Shown piece after piece: positions 53,317 to 62,010 of a stretch of DNA of 64,000 nt. Position 1 is the first letter of the stretch. Each line of letters starts with the position of its first letter. Location of the stretch: NCBI RefSeq assembly GCF_040499845.1, contig NZ_CP159342.1, positions 434,001 through 498,000 of the forward strand, given 5' to 3'. Below the pieces are notes generated by a model. The model searched no databases. It was not told the origin of the DNA and worked only from the letters and a program-made list of their open reading frames with translations. Position numbers and translations under genes: made by a program. This stretch comes from Micromonospora sp. CCTCC AA 2012012. GTDB taxonomy: Bacteria; Actinomycetota; Actinomycetes; Mycobacteriales; Micromonosporaceae.

Positions 53317-54422
53317 TGGGTCCGCTGCGTTCGGTGGTGCTCTGCGGAGGGGGTACGGGTGGGCACATCTACCCGCTGCTCGCCTTCGCCGACTGCCTGC
53401 GCCGACACGACCCGGGCGTCCGGATCACCTGCCTCGGCACCCCGAAGGGCCTGGAGAACGAGCTGATCCCGCCGGCCGGCTACGACCTGCGGCAGATCCC
53501 GGCCTACCAGCTGCCCCGCTCGGTGAACATGAGCCTGGTCCGCACCCCGGACCGGATGTACAAGGCGGCCCGCGCGGCGGGCAAGGTGATCGACGAGGTC
53601 GCCGCCGACGTCGTGGTCGGCTTCGGCGGGTACGTCTCCGTCCCCGGCTACCTGGCCGCCTGGCGGCGTGAGCTGCCGATCGTCATCCACGAGGTGAACG
53701 TTCCCCCGGGCGTGGCGAACCGGATGGGCATGAAGTTCACGAAGAACGTCGCCGTCGGGTTCCCGCACCAGCCGGCTCAGGCCGAGGCGCTGCGTGACGC
53801 CCGGGTGGTCGGGGTGCCGCTGCGCCGGGGCATCTCCGGCCTGGACCGCGCCGCCATGCGGGACGCCGCCCGCGCCCACTTCGGGCTCCGCCCCGACCTG
53901 CCGGTGCTCTTCGTGGCCGGTGGTTCGCAGGGCGCCCGCTCGATCAACCTGGCGGTCTCCGGTGCGGCCAAGGAGCTGGCCCGCAACGGCGTGCAGGTGC
54001 TGCACGTGATGGGCGCGCGCAACGAGCCGGTGCCGGTCCCCACCGACCTGCCGGTGCCCTACGTGGCGCTGCCCTACCTGTCCGAGATGGAGCTGGGCTA
54101 CGCCGCCGCCGACCTGATGCTGGCCCGGGGCGGGGCGATGACCTGCGCCGAGGTGGCCGCGATCGGGCTGCCCACCATCTACGTCCCCTACCCGCACAGC
54201 AACCAGGAGCAGAAGCGCAACGCGCTGCCCGTGGTGGAGGCCGGGGGCGGGCTGCTCGTCGACGACGCCGAGCTGACCCCGGACTGGCTGGAGCGGACGG
54301 TGATCCCGCTGATCCGGGACCCGCACCGGCTCGGCGCGATGGGCGCCGCCGCGGCCGCGTACGGGCGGCGGGACGGCGACGAGGCCCTGCTGCAGTTCGT
54401 CTACGAGGCGGTGGCCCGCTGA
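53316..54422 (+). CDS. murG: UDP-GlcNAc: lipid I N-acetylglucosaminyltransferase MurG
   Basis: 368-residue GT28 enzyme that turns lipid I into lipid II on the inner face of the membrane. The N-terminal glycine loop is VVLCGGGTGGHIYPLLAFAD. Other landmarks are GFGGYVSVPGYLAA, IHEVNVPPGVANR, VAGGSQGARSIN and the donor-binding ADLMLARGGAMTCAEVAAIGLPTIYVPYPHSNQEQKRNA. AGAGGAG precedes the ATG. murC starts 31 bases after the stop. Confidence 0.96.
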   Translation: MGPLRSVVLCGGGTGGHIYPLLAFADCLRRHDPGVRITCLGTPKGLENELIPPAGYDLRQIPAYQLPRSVNMSLVRTPDRMYKAARAAGKVIDEVAADVVVGFGGYVSVPGYLAAWRRELPIVIHEVNVPPGVANRMGMKFTKNVAVGFPHQPAQAEALRDARVVGVPLRRGISGLDRAAMRDAARAHFGLRPDLPVLFVAGGSQGARSINLAVSGAAKELARNGVQVLHVMGARNEPVPVPTDLPVPYVALPYLSEMELGYAAADLMLARGGAMTCAEVAAIGLPTIYVPYPHSNQEQKRNALPVVEAGGGLLVDDAELTPDWLERTVIPLIRDPHRLGAMGAAAAAYGRRDGDEALLQFVYEAVAR

Positions 54423-54453
54423 TGCGGACCGTCGCGACCGGAAGGTTTGTGTC

Positions 54454-55938
54454 ATGAACACCGCGCAGTTCACCCCCGCCGGCACGATGACCGCGGAGGA
54501 CCTGGGCCGGATCCACCTGATCGGGGTGGGCGGGGTCGGCATGAGCGGCCTGGCCCGGCTCTTCCTCACCCGGGGCCTGCCGGTCTCCGGGAGCGAGCTG
54601 CGGGAGTGGCCGTCCCTGGCCGGCCTGCGGGCGCTCGGCGGCACCATCCACATGAGCCACGAGGTGGGCAACCTCGACGACGTGGACACCGTGGTCTATT
54701 CCTCGGCGATCCCGCAGGACCACCTGGAGATGGTCGAGGCGCGCCGGCGGGGCCTGCGGGTGCTGCACCGCTCGGAGGCCCTCGCCGCGGCGATGACCGG
54801 CCGGCGGACGGTCGCCGTCGCCGGCACCCACGGCAAGACCACCACCACCTCGATGGTCACCATGGTGCTCCAGCAGGCCGGCGTCGACCCGTCGTTCGTG
54901 ATCGGCGGGGAGATCTCCGAGGTGGGCTCGGGCGCGCACCACGGCACCGGCGAGCACTTCGTGGTCGAGGCGGACGAGAGCGACCGCTCGTTCCTCATCT
55001 ACCGCCCCTACGTCTCGATCGTCACCAACATCGAGGCGGACCACCTCAACACCTACGGCGACCTGGCGAACCTGGAGGCGGCCTTCGTCGAGTTCGCCCG
55101 GCTCACCGACCCGGCGGGCTTCATCATCACCTGCGCCGACGACGCGGGTGGGCGGCGGCTGGCCGAGACGCTGCGCGCCGAGGGGCGCCGGGTCTGGACG
55201 TACGGTGAGGCGCCCGACGCCGACCTGCGGCTGAGCGAGATGACCTCGTCGGCGCGCGGGGTGCGCTACCTGGCCGAGATCGACGGCCGGTCGCTGGGCG
55301 AGATCCGGCTCCCGGTGCCGGGGCGGCACATGGGGCTCAACAGCGCCTCGGCGGTGCTCACCACCTATCTGCTGGGCCTGCCGGTCGAGGCGGCGGAGGC
55401 CGCGCTGGCCGCGTTCCCGGGGGTGCGGCGGCGCTTCGAGCGCAAGGGCGTCGCCGACGACGTGCTGGTCTACGACGAGTACGCCTACCACCCGACCTCG
55501 ATGACCCTGGCCCTGCAGACGCTGCGCGAGGTGGCCGGCGACGGGCGGCTGATCGTCGTCTTCCAGCCGTACCGGCTGTACCGCACCCGCGACCTTCAGG
55601 CGGAGATCGCCGCGGCGCTGGGCATCGCCGACGAGCTGGTGCTGCTGGAGGTCTTCGGCCCGGGCGAGCTGCGGCAGCCGGGCGAGGGCTCGGCGGCGCT
55701 GCTCGAGGCGGTGCCGCTGCCGGCCGAGCACAAGGTCTTCGTGGACTCCTGGGAGGCGGCGCCGGTCGAGGTGGCCCGGCGGGCCCGACCGGGCGACGTG
55801 GTGGTCACCATGGGCGCCCCGCCGATCTCGCTGATGGGCGACCAGCTGCTCGACGCCCTGCTGGCCCGCACCGGTGACGGTGGCTCGGCCCTGGGCACCG
55901 TCGTCGGCTCGGACGGCGCGGCGACCGCAGCCGGATGA
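54454..55938 (+). CDS. murC: UDP-MurNAc: L-alanine ligase MurC
   Basis: 494-residue Mur ligase adding the first amino acid of the stem peptide. The N-terminal Rossmann fold reads IHLIGVGGVGMSGLARLFLTRG; the ATP loop is VAVAGTHGKTTTTSMV; VVEADESDRSFL and EADHLNTYGDLANL follow. The C-terminal VYDEYAYHPTSMTLALQTLRE is typical of MurC. ATG 54454 has GGAAGG upstream. It overlaps ftsQ by 4 bases (ATGA). Confidence 0.95.
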   Translation: MNTAQFTPAGTMTAEDLGRIHLIGVGGVGMSGLARLFLTRGLPVSGSELREWPSLAGLRALGGTIHMSHEVGNLDDVDTVVYSSAIPQDHLEMVEARRRGLRVLHRSEALAAAMTGRRTVAVAGTHGKTTTTSMVTMVLQQAGVDPSFVIGGEISEVGSGAHHGTGEHFVVEADESDRSFLIYRPYVSIVTNIEADHLNTYGDLANLEAAFVEFARLTDPAGFIITCADDAGGRRLAETLRAEGRRVWTYGEAPDADLRLSEMTSSARGVRYLAEIDGRSLGEIRLPVPGRHMGLNSASAVLTTYLLGLPVEAAEAALAAFPGVRRRFERKGVADDVLVYDEYAYHPTSMTLALQTLREVAGDGRLIVVFQPYRLYRTRDLQAEIAAALGIADELVLLEVFGPGELRQPGEGSAALLEAVPLPAEHKVFVDSWEAAPVEVARRARPGDVVVTMGAPPISLMGDQLLDALLARTGDGGSALGTVVGSDGAATAAG

Positions 55939-56753
55939 GCCCCGGTCCGGCGCGCGGTCGTACCCCCGGCCCGGACGGCGGCGCGGCCCGGCGCGGGCCG
56001 GTACGCCGCTGGCAGCTGGTCCGGGCGAACACCGACGCGGTGCCGCCGTCGACCCGGCGGTTCATGGCCCGGGCCCGGCAGCGGCGGATGCGCGCGGCCC
56101 TGCCCTGGGCGGTGGCCGCCGGGGTGCTGGCCCTGGCCGGGCTGGTCGCCTGGACCGTGCTCGGCACCGGCCTGTTCGGGGTGCGGCAGGTCCGGGTGGT
56201 CGGCGCGGAGCTGGTCTCCGAGGTGGAGGTCCGCGAGGCCGCGGCGGTGCCCGACGACGCGCCGCTGGCCCGGGTGGACCTGGCGGCGACCGCGCGCCGG
56301 GTCGGCGCCCTGCCGGCGGTGGAGCGCGCGTCGGTGTCCCGGGACTGGCCGGGCACCCTGGTGATCCGGGTGGTGGAGCGGACCGCCGTGGCGGCGGTCC
56401 CGCAGGGCGAGCGGTTCGCCGTGCTCGACCGGTCGGGGGTGGTTTTCCGGACCCTGGACCGGGCCCCGGACGCGTTGCCGGTGATCCGGGTGGGTCGGCC
56501 GGGCCCGGACGACCCGGGCACCCGGGCCGGGCTGACGGTGCTCGCCGCGCTGACGCCGCAGTTGCGCGCCCAGTTGGTGGCGGTGGACGTGGCCGGGCTG
56601 GCCCGGATCACGCTGCGGCTGCGCGGCGACCGGGAGATCGTCTGGGGGGACGCGACCCGGGGCGCGGAGAAGTCCCGGGTGGCCACCGCGCTGCTCGGGC
56701 GCAGGGCGGACCGGATCGACGTGAGCGCCCCGGACGTGGTCACCTTCCAGTGA
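55935..56753 (+). CDS. ftsQ: Cell division protein FtsQ/DivIB
   Basis: 272-residue single-pass divisome protein. A basic cytoplasmic N-terminus of about 55 residues is followed by one membrane helix (ALPWAVAAGVLALAGLVAWTVLG) and a POTRA domain (GVRQVRVVGAELVSEVEVREAAAVPDDAPLARVDLAATARRVGALPAVERASVSRDWPGTLVIRVVER type arrangement across residues 80-150). The C-terminal domain follows. FtsQ links early and late division proteins. ATG overlaps the murC stop. ftsZ begins 241 bases downstream with its own promoter. Confidence 0.92.
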   Translation: MSPGPARGRTPGPDGGAARRGPVRRWQLVRANTDAVPPSTRRFMARARQRRMRAALPWAVAAGVLALAGLVAWTVLGTGLFGVRQVRVVGAELVSEVEVREAAAVPDDAPLARVDLAATARRVGALPAVERASVSRDWPGTLVIRVVERTAVAAVPQGERFAVLDRSGVVFRTLDRAPDALPVIRVGRPGPDDPGTRAGLTVLAALTPQLRAQLVAVDVAGLARITLRLRGDREIVWGDATRGAEKSRVATALLGRRADRIDVSAPDVVTFQ

Positions 56754-56861
56754 CCGGCCGCTCAGCGGAGGTGACGCGTCCCGCTCCACGGGGCGACACG
56801 CCGAAAGGGTCCTTGGCTCTCGGCGTGGAGGCGCTTACGTTGCCCCGAAGAGGATCAGTGG

Positions 56862-56890
56862 TTGACATAACTGTAAGCCTCTAGTAGAGG
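56862..56890 (+). promoter_or_regulatory. ftsZ promoter (-35 TTGACA, -10 TAGAGG)
   Basis: TTGACA at 56862-56867 and TAGAGG at 56885-56890, 17 bases apart, the best -35/-10 pair in the window. Predicted leader of about 95 bases before ATG 56995. A separate strong ftsZ promoter is common in sporulating actinomycetes. Confidence 0.65.
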
Positions 56891-56994
56891 GTGAGGGTTT
56901 CGGCCCGTAGCCTCGCTGGGAACCCCGTCGACCGCTGGTCTGGCCAAGCCGTGTGGGGTCGGCCCATGCCAATCTCGAAGGGAAAGGACCGGAG

Positions 56995-58110
56995 ATGACA
57001 CCTCCGCACAACTACCTGGCGGTCATCAAGGTCGTCGGCATCGGGGGTGGCGGCGTCAACGCCGTCAACCGGATGATCGAGGTTGGGCTCAAGGGCGTCG
57101 AGTTCATCGCGATCAACACCGATGCGCAGGCGCTGTTGATGAGTGACGCCGACGTGAAGCTCGACGTCGGCCGGGAGCTGACCCGGGGCCTCGGCGCCGG
57201 CGCCAACCCGGACGTCGGCAAGAACGCCGCCGAGGACCACCGCGACGAGATCGAGGAGGTGCTCAAGGGCGCCGACATGGTCTTCGTCACCTGCGGCGAG
57301 GGCGGCGGCACCGGCACCGGCGGCGCGCCCGTGGTGGCGAACATCGCCCGCAAGCTCGGCGCGCTCACCATCGGCGTGGTGACCCGGCCGTTCTCCTTCG
57401 AGGGCAAGCGCCGTCAGGTGCAGGCGGAGTCCGGCATAGACGAGCTGCGCAACCAGTGCGACACGCTGATCGTGATCCCGAACGACCGGCTGCTCGCGCT
57501 CGGCGACCGCAACATCTCCATGATGGACGCCTTCCGCACCGCGGACCAGGTGCTCCTCTCCGGTGTCCAGGGCATCACCGACCTGATCACCACCCCGGGT
57601 CTGATCAACCTGGACTTCGCCGACGTCAAGAGCGTGATGAGCGGCGCGGGCAGCGCGCTGATGGGCATCGGCAGCGCCCGGGGCGAGAACCGCGCGGTCG
57701 AGGCGGCCGAGGCGGCCATCTCCAGCCCGCTGCTGGAGCAGAGCATGGACGGCGCGCGCGGCGTGCTGCTCTCCATCGCCGGTGGCTCCGACCTGGGCCT
57801 GTTCGAGATCAACGACGCGGCCCAGCTGGTCACCGACGCGGCCCACCCGGACGCGAACATCATCTTCGGCGCGGTCATCGACGACGCGCTCGGCGACGAG
57901 GTGCGGGTGACCGTGATCGCGGCGGGCTTCGACGGCGGTACGCCGGCGTACAAGGCGGCCGAGCCGACCCGCAAGACCAACCAGAACCAGCCGGCGCAGC
58001 CGAGCACCCCGGTCACCCCGCCGGCCACCATGCCGGCGCCGCAGCAGTCGCCGCGCCGGGTGCTCTTCGACGACGTCGACGTGCCGGACTTCCTCAAGAA
58101 CGGGTCCTGA
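56995..58110 (+). CDS. ftsZ: Cell division GTPase FtsZ
   Basis: 371-residue tubulin-like GTPase forming the Z ring. The nucleotide loop [13 protein letters not shown], the tubulin signature [15 protein letters not shown] (about residues 100-115) and the T7 loop [25 protein letters not shown] are intact. A Pro/Gln-rich linker leads to the conserved C-terminal [13 protein letters not shown], which binds SepF and other partners. ATG 56995 follows GGACCGGAG. The next genes (yggS, sepF, yggT, divIVA) form the usual downstream division group. Confidence 0.97.
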   Translation: MTPPHNYLAVIKVVGIGGGGVNAVNRMIEVGLKGVEFIAINTDAQALLMSDADVKLDVGRELTRGLGAGANPDVGKNAAEDHRDEIEEVLKGADMVFVTCGEGGGTGTGGAPVVANIARKLGALTIGVVTRPFSFEGKRRQVQAESGIDELRNQCDTLIVIPNDRLLALGDRNISMMDAFRTADQVLLSGVQGITDLITTPGLINLDFADVKSVMSGAGSALMGIGSARGENRAVEAAEAAISSPLLEQSMDGARGVLLSIAGGSDLGLFEINDAAQLVTDAAHPDANIIFGAVIDDALGDEVRVTVIAAGFDGGTPAYKAAEPTRKTNQNQPAQPSTPVTPPATMPAPQQSPRRVLFDDVDVPDFLKNGS

Positions 58111-58119
58111 GCCCCGCCG

Positions 58120-58863
58120 ATGTCCGACACAGCAGCCACGGTCCGGCCGGACCGGCGCGCCGAGCTGGCCAACGGGCTGGCGCGGGTGCGGGGCCGGATC
58201 GCCGACGCCTGCGCCGCCGCCGGCCGGGACGCCGCCGAGGTCACCATGATCGCGGTGACCAAGACGTACCCGGCCGGTGACGTCGTCGCCCTGGCCGGCC
58301 TCGGCGTCGTCGACATGGGGGAGAACCGCGACCAGGAGGCGGCGCCGAAGGCCGCCGAGGTGGCGGCGGCCGGGGTGACGCCCCGCTGGCACTTCATCGG
58401 CCAGTTGCAGCGCAACAAGTGCCGCTCGGTGGTCCGCTACGCCGACGTCGTCCAGTCGGTCGACAGCGTCCGGCTGGCCGGCGCCCTGGCCGCCGCGGCG
58501 GCCGGCCGGGACCGGCCGCTGGACGTGCTGGTGCAGGTCAGCATCGACGCCGACCCGGCCCGGGGCGGCGCCCTGCCGGACGCCGCCGACCGGGACCGTG
58601 GCCTCGGCGCGGTGGCGGCGGCGGTGGCCGGCGCGGAGACGTTGCGGCTGGGCGGGCTGATGGCGGTGGCCCCGCTGGGCTGGGAGCCGGAGCGGGCGTT
58701 CGCCCGCCTGGCCGAGGTGGCGAGCCGGTTCCGGGCCGAGCATCCGGCCGCCACGGCTCTCTCCGCGGGAATGAGCGGGGACCTGGAAACCGCGATCGGG
58801 TACGGCGCGACACATGTCCGCGTCGGCAGCGCGTTGCTCGGAATGCGCCCCACGCTGCGGTAG
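58120..58863 (+). CDS. YggS/YlmE-family pyridoxal-phosphate homeostasis protein
   Basis: 247-residue PLP-binding TIM-barrel protein. The PLP lysine is K48 in [16 protein letters not shown]; further landmarks are [14 protein letters not shown] (family GENYxQE), [16 protein letters not shown] and [27 protein letters not shown]. It buffers PLP in the cytosol and is not an alanine racemase despite the fold. ATG 58120 lies 9 bases after ftsZ. Its place between ftsZ and sepF matches ylmE. Confidence 0.93.
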   Translation: MSDTAATVRPDRRAELANGLARVRGRIADACAAAGRDAAEVTMIAVTKTYPAGDVVALAGLGVVDMGENRDQEAAPKAAEVAAAGVTPRWHFIGQLQRNKCRSVVRYADVVQSVDSVRLAGALAAAAAGRDRPLDVLVQVSIDADPARGGALPDAADRDRGLGAVAAAVAGAETLRLGGLMAVAPLGWEPERAFARLAEVASRFRAEHPAATALSAGMSGDLETAIGYGATHVRVGSALLGMRPTLR

Positions 58864-59056
58864 CCTGACCGCGGAAGAAGCAAATTACATCTGTGTCGTT
58901 CAGGAACGGTGTCCCGGTGTCGGGGGCCACGGCGAGCGGACCGCGAATCGCGCGCCGAAAGGGATTGCCGTTCCGGTCCGGTGGGCACCGTGTCCATTAG
59001 TGATCAAGCGACACGGCACGGGGGCGCGTGCCGCACGGCGGACGGAAGGGCGCGGG

Positions 59057-59740
59057 ATGGGTGCACTGCGCAAGGCGGGGGTCTGGCTCGGTCTGGTCGA
59101 AGAGGACGACGAGCGGGCCTACGAGGACGGTGGCTACGACAAGCCGGGTTACCGCGAGTCGCGGTACCGGTCGAGCCGGTACGCCGAGGAGTTCGCCGAC
59201 GACGAGGACGAGGAGGCCGAGGAGCCGCCGGCTCCCCGGGCCCGGGTCGGCGACCGTGGTCGGCTGAGCGAGCGCGCCGCGAGCCGGGCGGCGGAGGCCG
59301 ACCGCGACGTCGAGCGTCCGGAGCGGGCCAGCGTGCGGTCGATCACCCGGTCGGGGGCGGGGGAGACCTCCGGCGCGCTGACCTACCACACCCGGGACAA
59401 CCTGGCCCTGGCGCCGCAGACCCCGCCGCGCGAGCGTTCGGCGCCCGCGGAGGACGAGCAGCGCTACCAGATCACCACGCTGCACCCGACCACCTACCGC
59501 GAGGCGCGGACCATCGGCGAGCACTTCCGCGACGGCGTGCCGGTGATCATCAACCTGACCGAGATGGACGAGGCGGACGCCCGCCGACTGGTCGACTTCG
59601 CGGCCGGACTCGCCTTCGGTCTGCGCGGTACGATCGAGCGCGTGACCAACCGGGTGTTCCTGCTCTCGCCGGCCAATGTCCAGGTCACCGCGGAGGACAA
59701 GGCCAAGATCGCTGAGGGCGGCTTTTTCAGCCTGAGCTAG
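59057..59740 (+). CDS. sepF: Cell division protein SepF
   Basis: 227-residue membrane-associated FtsZ anchor. The N-terminal [18 protein letters not shown] is the predicted amphipathic membrane helix; an acidic/arginine-rich disordered middle of about 110 residues follows. The SepF domain occupies residues 137-227: [58 protein letters not shown] and [13 protein letters not shown] 59057 is fixed by the helix; weak GGAAGGGCGCGGG upstream. It is 193 bases after yggS, room for a promoter. Confidence 0.94.
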   Translation: MGALRKAGVWLGLVEEDDERAYEDGGYDKPGYRESRYRSSRYAEEFADDEDEEAEEPPAPRARVGDRGRLSERAASRAAEADRDVERPERASVRSITRSGAGETSGALTYHTRDNLALAPQTPPRERSAPAEDEQRYQITTLHPTTYREARTIGEHFRDGVPVIINLTEMDEADARRLVDFAAGLAFGLRGTIERVTNRVFLLSPANVQVTAEDKAKIAEGGFFSLS

Positions 59741-59769
59741 CCCCGCTCGACCGAGGGACGTCGCCTGCC

Positions 59770-60075
59770 GTGTTGTCGATCGTGTTCCAAGTGCTGTACC
59801 TGATCGTCTATCTCTTCCTGATTGCCCTGCTCGCCCGATTTGTCCTCAGCGCCGTTCTCCAGTACGGTCGCCGCTGGCAACCGGGGCGAGGAGCGTCAGC
59901 GGGACTGGAATCCGTGTGGAGCGTCACTGATCCGCCTCTCAACACGTTGAGGCGTGTGATCCCACCACTGCGAATTGGTACCGTGAGCGTCGACCTGGCC
60001 TCCCTTGTGCTCCTGGTTATCCTGTTCGTGCTGATGAGGTTTGTGTTAGAGCCGCTGATCTTCAGGTTCTCCTGA
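59770..60075 (+). CDS. YggT-family membrane protein (YlmG)
   Basis: 101-residue two-helix membrane protein of the YggT/YlmG family. The first helix is [25 protein letters not shown] and the second [23 protein letters not shown]; the family loop [27 protein letters not shown] lies between. YggT proteins occur beside sepF across Gram-positive bacteria and are linked to division and chloroplast or nucleoid organisation. GTG 59770 is the only sensible start, with GAGGGACG upstream. Confidence 0.92.
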   Translation: MLSIVFQVLYLIVYLFLIALLARFVLSAVLQYGRRWQPGRGASAGLESVWSVTDPPLNTLRRVIPPLRIGTVSVDLASLVLLVILFVLMRFVLEPLIFRFS

Positions 60076-60118
60076 TGACCGGCACGCTACGCGGCCGCAA
60101 CTGACCCGAGGAGTTTCG

Positions 60119-60922
60119 ATGCCGCTGACCCCGGCCGACGTCCACAACGTCGCCTTCAAAAAGCCGCCGATCGGCAAGCGGGGGTACGACGAGGAGGAGG
60201 TCGACGCCTTCCTGGACGAGGTCGAGCGCGAGCTTGCCCGTCTGATCGAGGAGAACAACGAGCTGCGCGCCCAGGTGGAGCGCGGCGGTCGGGGTGGCGC
60301 TCCCGCCGGCCCCGGCGGCGACGCCCGTCTCGCGGCGGAGCTCAACGACGTCAAGGCCCAGCTGGACCGGGTGCAGCGCGACAAGGCGGCCGCCGAGCAG
60401 GCCGCCCGGGCGATGCAGGCCGAGCTGGAGCAGGTCCGTTCCCAGGGCGGCCCGGCCGCCGGTGGGGACGGCGAGCAGCAGGCGCTGCGGGTGCTGATGA
60501 TGGCCCAGCGGACCGCCGACGACCACGTCTCCGACGCCCGTCGCGAGGCCGACCAGCTGCTCTCCGAGGCCCGTACCAAGGCCGAGGAGGTCACCCGCGA
60601 GGCCCGCGCCAAGGCCGACGCGCTGGAGCGCGACGCCCGCCAGCGGCACCAGGAGGCCATGGGCGGCCTGGACGCCAAGCGCACCGCGCTGCAGAAGCAC
60701 ATCGAGGAGCTCAAGCAGTTCGAGCGGGAGTACCGCACCCGGCTCAAGGCGTACCTGGAGAGCCAGCTGCGTGACCTCGACGGCCGGGCCCAGGGCCTGG
60801 AGGCCGAGGTCAACCGCGCCGAGGGCACCCGTGCCGCCGGCGGCAGCAACGGCCTCGCCGCGGCCGGCCTCGCCGGCTCGTACGGCGGCGGTCGCTCGGG
60901 CTCGCTCGAGTCCGGTCGCTGA
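60119..60922 (+). CDS. divIVA: Polar growth/septum-site protein DivIVA (Wag31)
   Basis: 267-residue coiled-coil protein that marks cell poles and drives tip growth in actinomycetes. The N-terminal membrane-binding domain is [53 protein letters not shown] Gly-rich linker (residues 60-70) and a long coiled coil (about 75-235, with [34 protein letters not shown]) follow, then a Gly/Ser-rich tail. ATG 60119 has GAGGAG upstream. Confidence 0.95.
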   Translation: MPLTPADVHNVAFKKPPIGKRGYDEEEVDAFLDEVERELARLIEENNELRAQVERGGRGGAPAGPGGDARLAAELNDVKAQLDRVQRDKAAAEQAARAMQAELEQVRSQGGPAAGGDGEQQALRVLMMAQRTADDHVSDARREADQLLSEARTKAEEVTREARAKADALERDARQRHQEAMGGLDAKRTALQKHIEELKQFEREYRTRLKAYLESQLRDLDGRAQGLEAEVNRAEGTRAAGGSNGLAAAGLAGSYGGGRSGSLESGR

Positions 60923-60993
60923 TCCGCGGTTGGCGGTCGTCCCCCGGACGGCCGCCGGCCGCGCCATCTGAACCGACGCGGCGGGGGTGAGCC

Positions 60994-61677
60994 GTGATAG
61001 TCGCCAGCATCGTGCTCATCCTCGTCGCCGTCGTGCTCCTGGTGGTCGGACTGGCCGGTGGTTCCAGCGGCCTCTTGATCACCTCCATCGCGGCCAGCCT
61101 GCTGGCCGCCGTCGCCCTCGTCGTCGGTGCCCGCCAGGCCGCCGCCGCACGGGCCGCGACGACGACCGATCGGGTCACCGGTCCCGGTGGAGGTCCCCGG
61201 ACGGGCTTCCGGTCCGCGTACGGGCCGCCGCCCGCCGAGCCGGAGACCCCGGTCCCGCACCTCCCCTTCACGGCTCGCACCGACGACGCCGGGTGGCGGC
61301 AACCACCCGGTCCGTCGGTGGCCGACCCGTACTCTCCGCCGGCCCCGCGCGACCCGCTCGCCGCCGACGGCTCCGGCCCCTTCCTCGACGCGCCGGGCCC
61401 GACCTCGCCGGCCGCCGGCCCGTTCGGCGACGACCCGTTCGACGCCGAGCCGCCCGCCCAGCGGGTGCCGCCCGCCGACGCCGCCCGGGTGGCCCGGCTG
61501 CACACCGAGGTACGCGTGGTGGACGGCCGGCCCCGCTACCACCTGGCCGACTGCCCGCACCTGGTCGGCCGCGACGACGAGGCGCTGCCCGTCGCCGAGG
61601 CGGTGGAGCTGGGCTTCACCCCATGCGGACACTGCGCACCGGACACCGCCCTGCTCGCCGACGCGCGTCCGAACTGA
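60994..61677 (+). CDS. Membrane protein with C-terminal Cys/His (Ada-type) putative zinc site
   Basis: 227 residues. Two N-terminal membrane helices (residues 2-20 and 26-45), a Pro/Ala-rich disordered stretch, and a small C-terminal domain. In that domain H183, C187, H189, C211, H213 and C214 stand in the pattern YHxxxCPH...GFTPCGHC, which resembles the zinc-binding end found in some secreted nucleases and Ada-like proteins. I know no function for this combination. GTG 60994 follows GGGGGTGA. It sits between divIVA and a DUF167 gene, 5 bases from the latter. Confidence 0.7.
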   Translation: MIVASIVLILVAVVLLVVGLAGGSSGLLITSIAASLLAAVALVVGARQAAAARAATTTDRVTGPGGGPRTGFRSAYGPPPAEPETPVPHLPFTARTDDAGWRQPPGPSVADPYSPPAPRDPLAADGSGPFLDAPGPTSPAAGPFGDDPFDAEPPAQRVPPADAARVARLHTEVRVVDGRPRYHLADCPHLVGRDDEALPVAEAVELGFTPCGHCAPDTALLADARPN

Positions 61678-61682
61678 ACCGC

Positions 61683-61988
61683 GTGCCGATGGACGAGACG
61701 CTCACCGTCGCCGTACGGGTGAAGCCGGGTGCCGCCCGGGTCCGGGTCGGCGGTCGCTTCGACGGCCCGCACGGGCCGGCGCTGGTCATCGCCGTGCACG
61801 CCCCGGCGGTGGACGGCCGGGCCACCGAGGCGGCCCGCCGCGCCCTCGCCGAGGCGCTGGGGGTCCGGCCGGCGACGGTGTCGCTGCGCACCGGCGCGGC
61901 CAGCCGGGACAAGCTCTTCCTGGTCGAGCGCCCCGCCGCGGAGCTGCCCGCCGTGCTGCGCCGGTTGCGCGACGGATCGACCGGGTGA
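61683..61988 (+). CDS. DUF167 (YggU) family protein
   Basis: 101-residue protein of the YggU/DUF167 family. Diagnostic parts are LTVAVRVKPGAARVRVGG, VIAVHAPAVDGRATEAARRALAEALGV and SLRTGAASRDKLFLVE. The family is small, basic-acidic mixed and of unknown function; in Gram-positives it is often near yggT and yggS genes, as here. Start GTG 61683 or ATG 61689 two codons later. Begins 5 bases after the preceding stop, so probably in the same transcript. Confidence 0.88.
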   Translation: MPMDETLTVAVRVKPGAARVRVGGRFDGPHGPALVIAVHAPAVDGRATEAARRALAEALGVRPATVSLRTGAASRDKLFLVERPAAELPAVLRRLRDGSTG

Positions 61989-62010
61989 GGCCCGCCCGGA
62001 CCGGCCGCCG

